This document shows, piece after piece, positions 27,701-42,700 of a DNA stretch of 64,000 nucleotides (position 1 is its first letter; every line of letters begins with the position of its first letter). The notes below the pieces were generated by a model. It did no database searches. It saw nothing but the letters and a program-made list of their open reading frames with translations, and had not been told where the DNA came from. The position numbers were made by a program, and so were the translations under genes. The stretch covers positions 8,092,115 to 8,156,114 of the forward strand of contig CM065316.1 in NCBI GenBank assembly GCA_033032175.1, read 5' to 3'. The DNA comes from Saturnia japonica (Eukaryota; Arthropoda; Insecta; Lepidoptera; Saturniidae).

Positions 27701-30700
27701 CGAGGGTTGCCTCTCTAAGATAATTATCTTTTTTACGGATTGCACCCGACGCAGTTTTAATAACGTGATAAATGCTGCGGAAAGGCTTGTCGTTGACGCG
27801 TAAGGAGGGTTTCACGCAGATGCGCAGTCAAGCAGTCTCTTTGGGTACGAAAGACCCTAATATTATCAAATGTATTAAGAAATATTATTTTATACTTATA
27901 CACTTTATACTTATCCGCATGGTGTTATCCATTGTTTCAGTATCTATGCGAAAAAAGGAGATCGGTAGCAGAGATTAAACATAATACTTAAAACGTAAAA
28001 CAAATTTGCATAATTCAATAAATAAATAATATTAATTTAGAAATATTAGAACAAAAATGATTTGCTGTAGGTATTATTTATACGATTAATGTTAATTTAC
28101 AATGTTTTAATTTTTGTTTCAAAGAAGAAATTTGATATTGTAGTAGGTACCCACGAAATACCTTGCCGTACAACCTTGCCCCTTATTATATCTGATTACG
28201 ACTCTGGTTATCCGACCTTTAGTATTTGATTAATATCTTACTTGTTACGTTATTTTTATTGAGCAACAGATGCTTTTTATATTTCACGTAATTTTCTTAA
28301 ATCGTTTTTCACGTCGCAATATGATAAAGTGGGGATCGTGTTTTAATTTTACGCCAAATTACGCACCTTGTTTTTTTGACAATGTGATACATTGTGATCA
28401 GTTATCGAGTTTGTAATGGTTTATGAAGAGTTTGTAAAATTAAAGATTAAAACAATTCTTGATTAAATTAAAGACTAAGATTGTTTATGTAGTTTAATGT
28501 AAAATTGGTTACAGAGTCGTCAATACCTACTATAACTATAAATAAAGTAGTTCCTAACTTTTTGGAATAATGACCTCTTTGATTTACGTGTTGTTAGCAG
28601 GGACCATTAGTTTCGAGAAAAATAAACTGTATCAATGTAAAAATAAAATTGAAGCTTTTAACATATTCAATCACTTGCTTTTCACTACTATACACCATTG
28701 ACACCACGTTATAAGGAATGTATAATTTAAAAGTTTTAAAATTTGAAATTTTAAAACTTTTCTGGATCATATTTTAACTCTTGCGGATTACTGGTTTTGA
28801 ACCACTACATATAATAATTAGGCCAAAAAACTACATCTATTATGTCATATTAAAGATAGCTACTTGAATATCTTCAAGCGATTTGTTATATTAGATGATA
28901 GTTATACTTATTTATTTCCAAATTTTATTTAATATTTACCACATATAACTTACTATAAAAATACAGAAAATTATTTTCCGTTGAAGATAAAGCTATTTAT
29001 GATATGAGTTATTAAATTAGATAGAGGTACCTATTGAAGTTGAAGCGATGATTAACTACATTGCTTACCGAAGCAATAGATCAAGTTAAAAGGCTCTAAT
29101 ATAACGGAGAAACAAACGGCACCTAAACCCTCAATCATTTAAGTATACATCCTTACAAAATACTGCCTATTATTTAGTATTATGACTCAATCGAAAACAG
29201 AAGGGAAATTGAAGTGTCTGCTTGTAAATTGTAGGTTAGAGTCTCCCCACTTCGATTATTTCGAAGCATCGTGACCCCGATATTTGTTTATCGCGTGGAA
29301 AAATACACTGTTGATTTAGAATTCAAAATTATCAAGATTATATTCCATATTAAAATTATGTTATTTAATTATGCTATTGATTAAGCAGAGTTTCAAACGT
29401 CTACCCGTTTACGTTTAATACCGTGCATTTCGACGGGGTTTTAATTTTTATTTGGTATAAGCTACAATCTCACCAGATGTTAAGTGACGATCTGACTGAG
29501 GATGGCAACACGATAGGAACACACTTATAAGTGCTTGACGATAAATTTTCTACTTGAGCAGGTATTATAAAATCCTTACGTATGGTTTCATCATGATGTT
29601 TTCCTTGACAGAATAGCTCAGGCTCATTGTTGTGTCCGCTTACGCTACAGTTGAGCTAATGCCGCTTATGCCTTGGTGGACTACGAAAGTGTGTTTGAAA
29701 ACATCATACAATATATAGTACATATTTAGTTTTCATTCCCAAGCGTTATGTGGACGTACTTTGATATCTTTATAGATATGGCAACAAACTGGTAAGTTTG
29801 TGTATTCACAACTATAAACAACATACATAATATCCAACATAAATTCGAGTTTTTATTAAGAAATATAATAATTATATTGAGAGGGAATTATGTGACCCAG
29901 ACGTTCAGGTAAAGTGGATCTCGAGACAACCGTAATGGCTCAACGCTGAATGGGCGTTCTCTGTTTAATATTGGTTAGATAATTTCTAAATTGCATACCC
30001 ATATAATTAAAATAGTCATATAATATTCATTTTTATATAAGCATGGTAAAGTAGGTTTACTGTGCCTGATGGTAAGCACAGTACAATAAAAAAAACAGCG
30101 GCGACCACCGAGAGATCGATATACACTGGTCGATTACGAAACGCAACATACCAAAAGAAACTCATTGTTACGGGCTTATCACCATTTGTATGGCGGTCGC
30201 GACCCAGTCGGGTAGGTAAAAAATCCTACCACCCTGCTTGATTTTGCGCGTCACTCACTATGGCTAGTGTATGGTGGTCGTGATCCAGTTAGACTTAATT
30301 GTCGTCTCCTACATATAATCAAAGTGACGGTAAAATCTTAACATTTTAGGTACACCTTACAAATTGGAAGTATTAAATTCATAAAATTAATAATGTCATA
30401 TCTAGATCTAACAATTTTATCGTTAGGTACATTTTGGAAAGGGATGGGCTGGGTGATAAATGGACAAGCTGTGACGACCCCCTTTTGACGTAGACTAATA
30501 TCGCCATCTATTTTGAAGCCGCAGTGTCCAATATAATGTCCGTTGTCGACAGGTGCCGTGAGATGTCGACACTTGCCACGTTTTTTCATTAATATATATT
30601 AATGAAATTTTTGCGATTCCTTAATTTGACATATTTTATTATGTTAATGTTTTTAAATAGTTTATTTGATCATGTTTTTAACAATTAAATATAAGAGTTT

Positions 30701-33700
30701 AATTATTTTTAATAGGTACTTTCATATTTTCTAACTAATAAGTTATCCAGTTTAACAATGTACCTTCATGTTGACACAGTTTATTGAAAAATAATCTATT
30801 TTATTTCATATTGACACTGTACCTACATATTTTATTTTGTAATATTTAAAATAAATAATAACTCAAGAAACTCTTTCACCTATGAGGTCCTAACAAGTTC
30901 AGTACATAAATAATAGATGGCTCTGTAACTGAAGTTTCTACTTCGTAATTTAATGAAAACATAAGACTGAAAGTTTATAAATTATACTTACTATAATTAA
31001 GTAGTATTTCTTTTGAAATTTAGAGGTATATTTGATAAGGAACGAAATTATTGTTTAAGAAATATTTCTGATGGTATAGACTTAATAAATGTGATATTTT
31101 AATATTTCCAGGTGCTTGGCAAAAATGGTATCCGAGGATGGCTGGACGGTACCACAGAGAAGACCAATTGGCTCAAATTAGTTCGGTCGACGAACTATCC
31201 TAATGACGTCAATATACAGCATCTATTACTAGCTGGTCAAGTATGATAATTTAATGCCTTATTTCTGAATTTTTAAATATAATTTGAAATTGTCACAAAC
31301 AATCAAACATAATAAATATAATAAAGATGAACAAAACAATGACTAATGTATTATGTACTTATTCTTTTATTTTATATACGAACTAGCAACCGCCCGTGAC
31401 TTCGTCCGCGTTAATTTATACTAATATTATAATCCACACTTCTCCACGGCAAGAAAACACATCGCTGAACGCGTAGTGCTTATAAAAATGGTAGTTTCCT
31501 AAAACTTAGATATTTTTTTATTGCATGAAGATATCTTGATAATTTATTTTTAGAGAAGGACCAAATATCTAAGGAGTAAAACAAAATAAAATTAATCAAA
31601 ATCTATCCAGTAGTTTTTGCGTGATTTTTATTTTATTTTATTTACAAATACAAGGTTATCGTACAGCTAACAAAATAACACGTATACAAATAAATAACAA
31701 AAAGAATGCAATTTAAAATTTCACATAGTTATGTAATAATATCATTAGATAAATTTAGATGGTTTTAGCTAAAAATTGTAAGGTTAGGGTTTTTATAAAT
31801 TTGAGAGTAGTGGTTTGACATAGATTAATGTGTTAGGTTTTGGAAATGGTATTAATTTGATTGCTAACTCGTGGCTCAAAATGAGTTCTTTCTATATGAT
31901 GATCTTACTAACGGTACATGTAAAGGGAACTTGTTTCTCGTAGAAACAGTAGGCACTCGCAGGTAAACATTACTTAGCAGTTCTGAGTAGTCTACTATAC
32001 CGTTAGTGATTTTCAAAAGATATGTGATATGCGCTGTGCGTCTACGTTCATCGAGAGGAAGTATGTGATTGGATTTACATCTAAGGAAATAGTTAAATTA
32101 GGTAGAAACAGAAAGAATAATAGATGCACGTACAATGGCTAACCACTATCATTTTATTTATTTATGTAGATAAAACTCTTATTATAAATTTGCATTGATG
32201 ACGATTTATCTATATAAAATATTAGTTATCATCGAAATATAATTAAAATTTTAAGAAACCATCAAAATACGGCTAGATTTTAATAGTAGGTACTTTTTGA
32301 TAATATTTTTTGTTAATATATATTAGTGTATTAAATAACTGGCGCATGATTATCACGACAACCCTCATAAAGCTCTTTATATCACCGCATCCGCATCACC
32401 CTAGTAAAATTTTGAATGTCGAACGTTGGCATTTCCGGTAGCAGAAAATCGGCGTACGACTGAACAACTGTGTCCCACTTCCGGTCAAACGGAGGGGAGC
32501 AAACAGATGCAGTGATTAGATTCACTAATATGTACCCCTGTGGAGGTTAAACGCTATTTGATATTACGATTTTGGTTAATAAACAGTAGAATCGTGTCAA
32601 TAGCTAATTATATGCAACTAAAAATATAATAACTTGGTAGATTTTACAGTAAGTTTAGAATTTATACTAAAACATATCGTGTACTGAATAAGTTTTTATA
32701 TAATGTACAAAAATAAAATTTACCAGAAATGTTATATAACTGTATAATATCATACTAAGCTAAGACTTAAGAATTAAGCTTAGACTACCATAAAAGAAAG
32801 ATTATCGATCCTTGGCGTTGAAAAATGAATACAGTTCTTAAAGAGACATAAATGTGGGTAGTTTCATTATAAACAATGTAGTATGAAACACTTACCTACA
32901 AACGTATATACGCATTAAAAAAGTCTTGTTTAAGGTGATAAAGTTGCAAATAATAATATTTACGTAAAAATTTCAGGGGCTAAAATAAAATAGTATTCAA
33001 TGTACAGTTTACTTACACGTAGACCATTGAAGTATCGAATACTGTGCGGGTTGCCTCTTACTGATCTCAACTGCCGACACGAAAGAAGAAGAATATACCG
33101 TATATGATATATATTTAGTAATGTAATGAATTATATGGCTAGTGTATTAAAAATACCTCCTGATAATTTTCAGGTGTGGTACAAAGTGATTCGAGACATT
33201 CCTTCCGGACAAGAACTACTTTTGGGACCCAGGACTCCGCTGCCTCTTCAAGATGTAATGCCTGCTACAGCCGGTATGTTTTTGTATTGAAAATGTTTTA
33301 TTTAAATCAGTATGTTATTCTTCTAGCTATGTCGCCGAAGGGATTTCATTTAGGAATCGACCTATATTATTAACTCGTTAATTAACCACCTTAGGGAATA
33401 AGTATTCAAAACTACTTTTCGTTGCATAACTACTTTATATAAGGAACTCGTGTGCAAAATTGCAGTCTTCTGGACAGACCAATGGTTTATAGCTATGCGT
33501 TGTTCGTTTTAAGTATTTTATTAAGTATATGATATATTGCTTTGCTAATAGATATATTTATCATCTTTTTGACGTAAAGTTTTACCGATAAATGGACGGA
33601 TGATAGCGCTTTATTAAATTATATTTTCAGAGGTTACTATAGAGTCCGTAACTTATGTGAATCCATGTACGTAATTTAATCTTAATTTATGATTCGTTTC

Positions 33701-36700
33701 ATTTAAGCAACTGATCCAAAGTGGAAAAACTGTCACGTAAACTAATCAGATTTGTGCAGATTTGCAAAATATTTAAGTCTAACTTGGACTTATATCAGTT
33801 TTTTTGTGATTTCTCGTACGAGTATCTTCAAGAAATTACCTAAATGGTTCCTTACATGCGTTATTTATTCAGAATAACTTATCTATAGTTGGTCTTTATT
33901 TATGCGTAGCGCTCTTTTCCGGTTTTTATTTATCTCCTAAGACGGTTACGACGACGGGCGTATTTGTCGTTTTCACGTCTTTTTAAATGAAGTTTTTGTG
34001 TTGTAATTAATGAGTTTTCATTTCTTAGCTGATTTCAAATTTACCAGTTAAAGAAGTTTTGTCTGAAATTAAGTAACATTATATTGTATCAATTTAGATA
34101 AAATATTATTCTTTTCTGTGGATATTTCTGGTTTGAATATTATTTACCAAGTATATTATTACTATAAGTGGTGGTCTAGTGGTTTAGAGCGGTGGAATAT
34201 CGATTCGATATCAACAGGTTCGAACCCCGGCATGTACTAAAGAACTTTTCGGAATTCGCGTACAATTGCACTACGGCTGACGGTGAAGGAAACCGGAACG
34301 CTTGAGAAGTGTTCTTGTAGTACCAATGTATGTGAGAGAAATATAGAACTGTTGATTTCTCGGTGTTTGAAATCGCCAATACGTCTTGGGTTGGTGTGGT
34401 GATCAAGCCCTTGCAATCCCTTGGGAAGAGGCCTTCGCCCAGCAGTGGGACACAAAAAGGCTGGTATTAAGTATTATTATTACTAGATTTAAATGTATTA
34501 GCAACTAGCTGTGCCCACAGCTCCACTCGGGTGAACAAAATAAATTGTTTTTAACGGGATAAAAAGTATCCAATGTTTTAATCCGTGTTATAAGCTGTGT
34601 GTTATATTTCATTAAAATTCGTTAAGCAGCTTTTGCATGATTAAGTAACAAAGAAACATTTCAAATTCAGTGGTAATTTCAGTGGTGTATACGTTACGCA
34701 TGTTGAGGATTCAATAACCAACTGACCTGAGTAAACGTGTGGTCTGGTGGTGTCTGGTTAGGATTAGGTAAATTAATATCATCAAAACGCTTTGGGCCCT
34801 CATGGTACATTCAGCATTCTTCTCAATTACATACACGGACATTTTTATCATTGTATAGTTTTTAGTTATAGGCCTTCATTTGCTCACAATCATATCTTCT
34901 TACGTAGTATAATGTGGCTGGAGTAATTTGATGTTGTTAGCTGGTAGTAGTCAGGTAATAAGAAATATGATACCACCATGAAACGGTTTTATCACGATGT
35001 TTTCCTTTTGTGAATGAATGCTCAGTTAACAGGGGGGCTGTGTACGTTAACATTGAGCTAAAATCGCTTCAATTTTTTAAAGTTTAAACGCTTCTTGTCT
35101 AGTAATATATATATATAAGAAGGTAAAATAGATAAATATAAATCGTCAAATTTTCAAAAACCCTTAAACCGAAGTGACAATCGTTGTAACGATTTACTTC
35201 AATATTTAAATTGATGTATGTCGTATACATATTACATTTTAATGTCATACAACAGTTATTATTTGCTCGAAACCACAATGGAAACAGTCTTTTAAGCTTT
35301 CATATTACGTTTTGACACGTTTGAAATAGTCTCGCCTGAACTGAATCACAGTGACGCGTGTTCAACGGTTGACTGAAAGGCAGTCCACTACAGTCAGTTA
35401 ATTGGAGTCACCTGCCCTCTACCCTATCCGTGTGACCCTCGTCCTGTTGTTTACATTGCCTCCCATATACAGGTAGCTCTGATTTTTATCCTTTCATTGC
35501 TTAGCCTTCTACTGCTTTTTTCAATTAAAAAACATGTGCGATTACGGGACTGATAGCAGCTGTCCAGAGGTACGCTATAATACTTTTTGAATTTAAACTG
35601 AATAAAGACATTATTTAAAATTCGTATTTTTTGCCATTAATAATAAAAAGTTGATGTTAATCTAGATAAAAAATTTATTTGAAACGATATAAATATTCTC
35701 ATTTCGTAATGCTATGGAGTAATAGAAATCATTATTACATAATTATTAGGTACATGAATTAGATACATACATCCGATTTGTTTTCAGTTCATTATTAACA
35801 AATACTTAAAGAGCAATTCAGCAATTTTATCATCGGTGAGTAAAAGACTTGGTACTTGATATTAATTAATAATCAAATAAGTGTCTAGTGGTGAAACAGT
35901 ACCTACCTAAGTACATCAACTATCTCGGTACTAATACACTAGAAGCTTTTAATCCTATTTAGAAAAAAATACTAACTCTTTTATCAATACAGCGTAGACT
36001 CAAAATCGATATAAAGTCTTTAGTATAAGTTTCACTGTAAAGTTTATTATAATAAGACAAGGTTCGCTCCCGTCAACGCACCAATGTAAGGCTATCTTTG
36101 GTCTTACTTCTAGTACTTACTAGCTTACAGCTTGCCAGATTGTTTGACGTCCATGGCTACTGCTACGCTCCTTAAGCGTAGCACAATGTCATATAGCCTT
36201 TAACCTTTCTCAATAAAAAGGATATTTTTTGAAATTGGACTGGTAAATATTAGCGCGTTCAAATAAACAAACAATTTCTTGAGCTTTATGATGTCAGTAT
36301 AGGTAAGGTTTAATATCGCCCGCGGCAATCACGAATATGTAGAGACAACACAATAAAAAAAGATAAATGCTAAGGAAACAACTATTGTAACTTTCTTATA
36401 CATACTGTATGTTTATGAACACAAAATGTCAGGGTGCGACGAGGCCGGTGCCACGCGCGCATGCGATATTTAATTTAGATAAATCGCAGCGTATGCGCCG
36501 GGCAACACCGAGCCCGCGCCGCCCTGCGTACGCCGCGCCGTGCGATCTAAAAATCACGCATATAATTTACGCTACCGCGCAGTTTGCAAGACTTATAGTA
36601 CGACTGGATGCGATACTGTATGTAATAACATGTAATAAACCGATTTCATAGAAAGTTCTTTAAATTTATATAATTTCAAGTAGGTAGGTGTAAGAGAAAT

Positions 36701-39700
36701 ATGAATGCTCCATTCTTAAAATCGATTAACTCCATAAAATTAGTTTAGAAAGATGAGAAGATAGTGTATTTTATTTAAAATTAATGTTAAATTATATTTT
36801 CAAATTAATAATGTAGACTGTATTTAACATAAAAAAATCCTTTCAATATATACAGTTAGGAGTCATAAAGCGTTTTAACATTACTATTTAATAAAATTCA
36901 GAAAGTGGAGTTATGAGTTATATATAGATGAGAACAAAACATAATTATATAAACAATAGATTAATAAAAGTTGCAACAGGAACTATATAAAAAGGTACAT
37001 ATTTTACAATAAAATATTAAAGAAAACGTAATATTAGATAGTAAAAAATATCTATTTATCAATAAACGGTCCCAGTTATTCTTAGTACAGGTCTAATGTA
37101 GCTCCAGATAATACATGTTACTTTGAAATCAAACTTTTTTTGTCACGATAAGGAAAATTTTGTGTTACGTGATATTACGGGCGATATGTAACAGTTTAAA
37201 ATGTATAGTGTTCAAATTAAAAGAAAAATTTCAGTTGAGCCGCGCGCCGTTCGCCAGTAAAGGTGTAACGGTGTAATATTTTTACCATATCTAGTAGAAT
37301 GTTAATCGTATACCAAAGTGTTCGTAGCTTCCTGTTCCGGTGCGACGCAGCCGGTGCTGTCGCTGATTTATGCGTTTCGAATTGCACGTAATTGTCCCTT
37401 TTTTAATAACACACGTAGAATTTTTTTTATTGCTTGACTCTTTATCTGTCACTCATTAGTTTTATTGCGTTTTACTGATCGTTTTTCTGTAATAACTTCA
37501 CACGTTTAACTGAATATTTCTCATAATTTATCTTTTCATGGTATATAGTGTCAAAGAAGCGTGCATTCCACATGATATTTGATGGTCACTGCAATCTGTT
37601 GATACGAGTATTTATAACCAAACTTAGAGAGACCAGGGTTCTGACTAATTCTGTCATTAATAGGTTGCCAGTCCTGAAGACTTTTGGAATGCCTCGTGTG
37701 CCAGTGTGTTGCCAATACTGTCAATACTGCCAACCCTAATATATATAATATAGTATCCTACTATATTAGGCTTCTAAGTAAAATTAAAAAAATATATATA
37801 TTATATAGTACGCAAAACTACCTACTATATTTTTATCGTATAAAAAATTTAACAACATTATTTTATTCCAAAAAGTTCGGGCTTTTAATGGAACGCAGGC
37901 CGCAGCCTCTATTTCTATCTGAACGGAACCATTATTTGTCATAATCACTATTGAATGTCTATTATGCAGAAAAAAAAAAAAAAAAAATTTGAAACATATA
38001 TTTTTTTCTTCTTTTTTTGTCTGCTTCTTTATGTTTTTTAAGTAATAGCCTAGAAAATACTATATTAGATAGAAAAAGAGTTGGCAACAACAACCTTTAG
38101 ACAGGAACATGGCAGTGCTGCGCAGCGCGGGTTGCTGCGCAGCGCGGGTTGCTGCTTCTGCTAAGCGACAAATATGTGTGTACGGCAGTGTTGCTTCCAC
38201 AGACGAACCTTTGACAGGTTCTACCACTTTCTAATTAGGCTTCTTAGAAAAAAATATGGATCAGGCATCTGACACAGTTTCATTAATTACTATATGTGTC
38301 CCACAGTTTTCCCCGTGTTAAATTTATTCGACAGACTCTTCACCGCACCACCATGCACCACCAACGCACCCGTGTAGCCTTTCGTTCTTCTCACTTCCCG
38401 TACTTGCCTATAGCTTCCTTGATTACTGCTTCCACTACTTAGGGTCGTAGCGTGAAGTTATATAGCCTATATATAACCTTCCTCAATAATTTTATTAAGC
38501 TATTAGATGCTATCTTTTCCAATTCTGAATGATAGTTCTAGAAGTTTGCGCGTTTTAACAAATTGTTTAATTTTGTTTTATTTATACTTGTTCGAATAAT
38601 TGAATAATTATTTATTTCTATTTAGGTATCACGAAATCATTAATATAAGTTATTACATAAACTTGGAATTAATACATTTAGTTTATTGATACCGAAAATT
38701 GTTCGTTATACAGGGCTTGAATCTATAAAAATAAAATGTACGTAATTCGGATGCATTCAAGTTAAATTCTAAACACCCACATTGCGCGTCACAGCAGGCC
38801 AGCATAAGCCGCATGACATTCCAATATTCCACAATGCTCTTAAATATCCGTAATTAGAACCGATTTGCAGACGTCTGTACATACATTTGTCATAATGCTC
38901 CTGGCTCCATTGCGCAAGACATGATTGATGAGGTTATAAGAGCAGTGCAACATTGTAAGCGATAAAATAGGAATGCGTTAACATTGAAATACGTTTTATT
39001 TCGACGCGAATATGTAAATCAATTTGAGTTCTAATAAATAAGACGATAAAGGTCATTTCAGCATAGTTAAAATATAACAACTGAGTTTAAAATAGTGAGT
39101 ATTAAAATTAAAGACAATAAATCTAATACGACAACAGATTAAACTCGCCGTATTTAATTATAGATAACTTCATATAATATATAAATAAAATTATTAATTA
39201 TGATGTTTAATAACCGTGGGAAATTATCAATTTACAGTTAATTCCTTAAACTTGGTAGGTATATGATAATATACAACCCAAAACATTTTTTGAAGTGAGC
39301 GCTTTGTGATGTAGGGCAATGTATAAAATATTATAATACCTATAATATAATAATTTATTAAAATATAATATTTTTTTGTAATTTAGTTTAAAAATAAATA
39401 AATTTAAGTACACTGTAATTTGAATTTACGTAATTCATAACTGAGTAATATTGAAGGCAGTAATTTACATCCCAAAAAATAATTTTATATAGACGAATTA
39501 ATTTCTAGTAGAATAGTAAACTAATATATTTTATTAGTCAATTAAGTTAATGCACTTTGACTTTTTTTAGTTCGAGTGTTTATAAATAATTATTGTTTTC
39601 ATCATTTAAAATCTATATCCGTAACTGTACTCTATAATATGTATTTATATCTTTATCTATAGATAATAGATGCATCCGATGAGACATCTCCTTATCTCAT

Positions 39701-42700
39701 GAGAGGCCACCTATTGGTCCATTCATTGAATAAATTTACGATAAGAACAAACTTTATATTAAAAGGATTAATAATGTGATCCAAGATACTGATGCTTTGG
39801 AGGCAAAAACCTACGTGACAATTTTGATTGATGAGACATTCAATTTTATTTATGACCAAGTTTCAAGTTATTTTGTTTAGGCCGTTTTATTTTGTTACGT
39901 CATAACCCGGAATGGGTAGACTATAAAAATGTAGGCTAGATATATTATATAAAAACTCATTCTTTTGAAACAAACATAAAATATTCGCGCACTTGTGTTC
40001 TTAAATCATTGCGAATTTCGTTTATCAGATTAGTTTTAACTGATAAACTATATTGATTAATTTTATTACGAATCATTTTTTTCTCAAGTAATTTTGTTCT
40101 TAGTGAAAATGTAAAAACGCTCAGTATCTATCGCTTTTTATCACATATGAGCTGAATCCGGGGTTTGTATGCTTTCTTAAAATTGTTTGATGTAATGTAA
40201 ATACGTATTTCGTTAATCAAAGTTATTGCTCAATGATCAATGCTCCAAAAAATGAGAGTTTATAGAAACTATAAAAAAAAAAACGGTTGTCTGTAAAGTC
40301 GGTTTACTGATGATAGTTGAACGTGACAACGTCATAAGAAAATACTGATGGAATGGTATCATTTTTCAAAAGAAAATTTTAATTTTATTTGTTTGATAGA
40401 TATTTTGTATGGATATAGAGAAGGAGGTAAATGGAAATGACAATTGAATTGATTAAGTTACATTTATTTGTACGCATAAATACAAATAGTTCTGTTAACT
40501 TATTGTTATAGTTTTGTCAATTATAGCATAACCTGCAATCGCTGCACTAGCGGACCGATGCTATTTATTTTAATGATGAAAGCAGGAATATTCGACAATA
40601 TATCACTGAACATATATTTAATATCGAAAGAATCATTACCTTTATCGCCGCAATTATCGTTGCTATAAACAATTGACACCACATTCACTTTTCACTGCAC
40701 TTCATACTTGACGAAAACATGTAAATGTGTTATTGTATAGCAGCTGTTCACGCGGACGCATCGCTCACTCAAGTAGGAGAGAGACAGATGACGAACGCTG
40801 CCGAACGCGTAGGCCGATTGTGCCTCTTTGTCGCTCGTTCGGCGCTCTCGCTTGCACTTCATGCCTTTAATGGAACGCTTCAAAGCGAGGTAACGCCGCA
40901 TGAGTCATGTGTTTTCGTCCGTGCAGCCGGCTCCATCGAATTATAAGACGTAGTCACGTCAAAAACATGATATAAAAAATCATTTCAAATACATATAGTT
41001 AAATTTCTAATTATGATTAGAAATATTATAACAAGCGTTAAAATAACCTTTTTTTTATTTACAGATTACATAATAATATTTTTATTCAAGCGAAATAATT
41101 TAATTGATGTAAGTCACGACAGAATGAAAAGAAATATGCTAAGAAATGTGAGTTATATATTAAACTTAACTACTAGAAAGCTATTTAAATTATTTGACAT
41201 TTAAACTAGGCCTTTACGACTATCATTTGTTACAGACGCAATTGTAATAAATTGTTTTATCTTTAAAGCATCTAGGTGTCTTTATGCCTAAAATTGCACG
41301 TAGTATGGAGTTGTAAAATATTATTTTTAATATTATTATGAAAGTGACAAAAAAACATAATCATAATAATCCATCTCCCGTCATACGCAATAACAATAAT
41401 ATAAAGTTAACCCTTTATTAGCCGTTGCATTATCAAATCAGCCGCGTGCATTCGTGCGCGTAATGAATGAGTGTCGCGCTCGCTGACATTTGTCATCGCG
41501 CAATTGTCGCTCAGATTAAAATTGATGACGTTGCTTTGTCCGACGTGGCACACGCACTATTGTTATGCGTAAAAGCCGTCTTATCTCCACGCATGACTAT
41601 ATTTTAAAATTTTTGATAAGAATTAATAAGAATTGCTCGATATATGAGGTCGGAGATTTTGGAATTTTAGTTTTATGTTAGGCCTCACAAGTATTTTCTA
41701 TGTAATTTTATTTATTTTGGTATGTATAGTTTACTAATAAAATTTACCATGGGTAAAGTTTGGACTAAAAACATAGTGTAATATTTTATAATGTTAGTGT
41801 ACTGATAATTTCTATAATCGTTTGGAAAATATTGTAATTTTAGTAGAAATAATATCTAAACTAAACAGTTTAAACGAAAATCGAAAGTTATATTTAAAAA
41901 AAAAAAAACATTTGAAAAATAAAAACACATTAGCGAAAATTGAAACATCACAAACGCAATGATTTCACGCGCGGTTCATGATGATTAATCAAAAAATTAA
42001 CCATTAACAATAGCTTCACCCCCCATTACACCGAGTACAAACGCTCGGCGTCCCACATCGGGTATTTATTTAACAATCAAATAAATATTACGGACTATAA
42101 AATAGAAATATTTCAATTTAATAACACCGCCCCCAGTAAAGGGTTGAATGAGAATAGCAAGCTTCTGTCTGTTTTTTTTTTTGTACGCTGATTAGATCTT
42201 TACATTATCTTGATGTCACGCAAAATTGAATAATTTCTACCCACTGTGGATTAGTGTGATCGTGCTTTCACATTTTCGAATTGGATTATTTTTTTATTCT
42301 CGTATTAAATGATTCTCTATTTAATTTATATAGAAATAAGGGGAATCTTATGTTAAACAAATTTTATCTGTTTCTGTGTATGAAAATTAGAAAATTTAAT
42401 AAAGATTATGAAAAATTTTTTTTTTAACCAAATTACCATTTTTTTTAATAGAAATCTGTCCCTGTTGTAAGCACAGTACAATCCTAAAACAACGGCGTCC
42501 ACCGGCCTGGATTTATTTTACTGGATATGCACAGGCTGATCTTGAAACGCGACACGCAAAAGCGAGTCACTATGACGGACTTTATACAAGGTGTCCAGAA
42601 AGGGTATCGGGTATTTGTTTTCGCGCCATATTCGAAACGGGGCGTCTAAAGGGTGCGGGGAGGGGTTCGTGGCGTCCGCCATTTTGTGGAGTTTTAGTCA

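Larger units (their letters stand above)
10044..31111 (+). other. ham: ham intron 2 (21.1 kb)
   Basis: Largest intron, donor GTAAGT at 10044, acceptor TATTTCCAG ending 31111. Named contents: the second direct-repeat copy (10636), SINE-like copies at 13425, 22930, 23211 and 29462, and dispersed repeats at 16020, 18950, 19090, 21852 and 30062. GC-richer, apparently single-copy stretches stand out at about 13005-13160, 14190-14350, 17030-17210, 20180-20420, 24840-24980, 25720-25860, 26930-27060 and 27730-27850; they are candidates for enhancers, but I see no exon in them. The rest is AT-rich sequence without recognisable content. Confidence 0.85.

Noticed and set aside
34165..34240. tRNA gene
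   Set aside because: B-box gttcgaaccccgg is good, but the body and tail repeat at 13425 and 48750, so it is a SINE.
36409..36651. 80-codon plus-strand ORF in the GC island
   Set aside because: No consensus donor in frame and no known peptide; kept only as a possible regulatory island.
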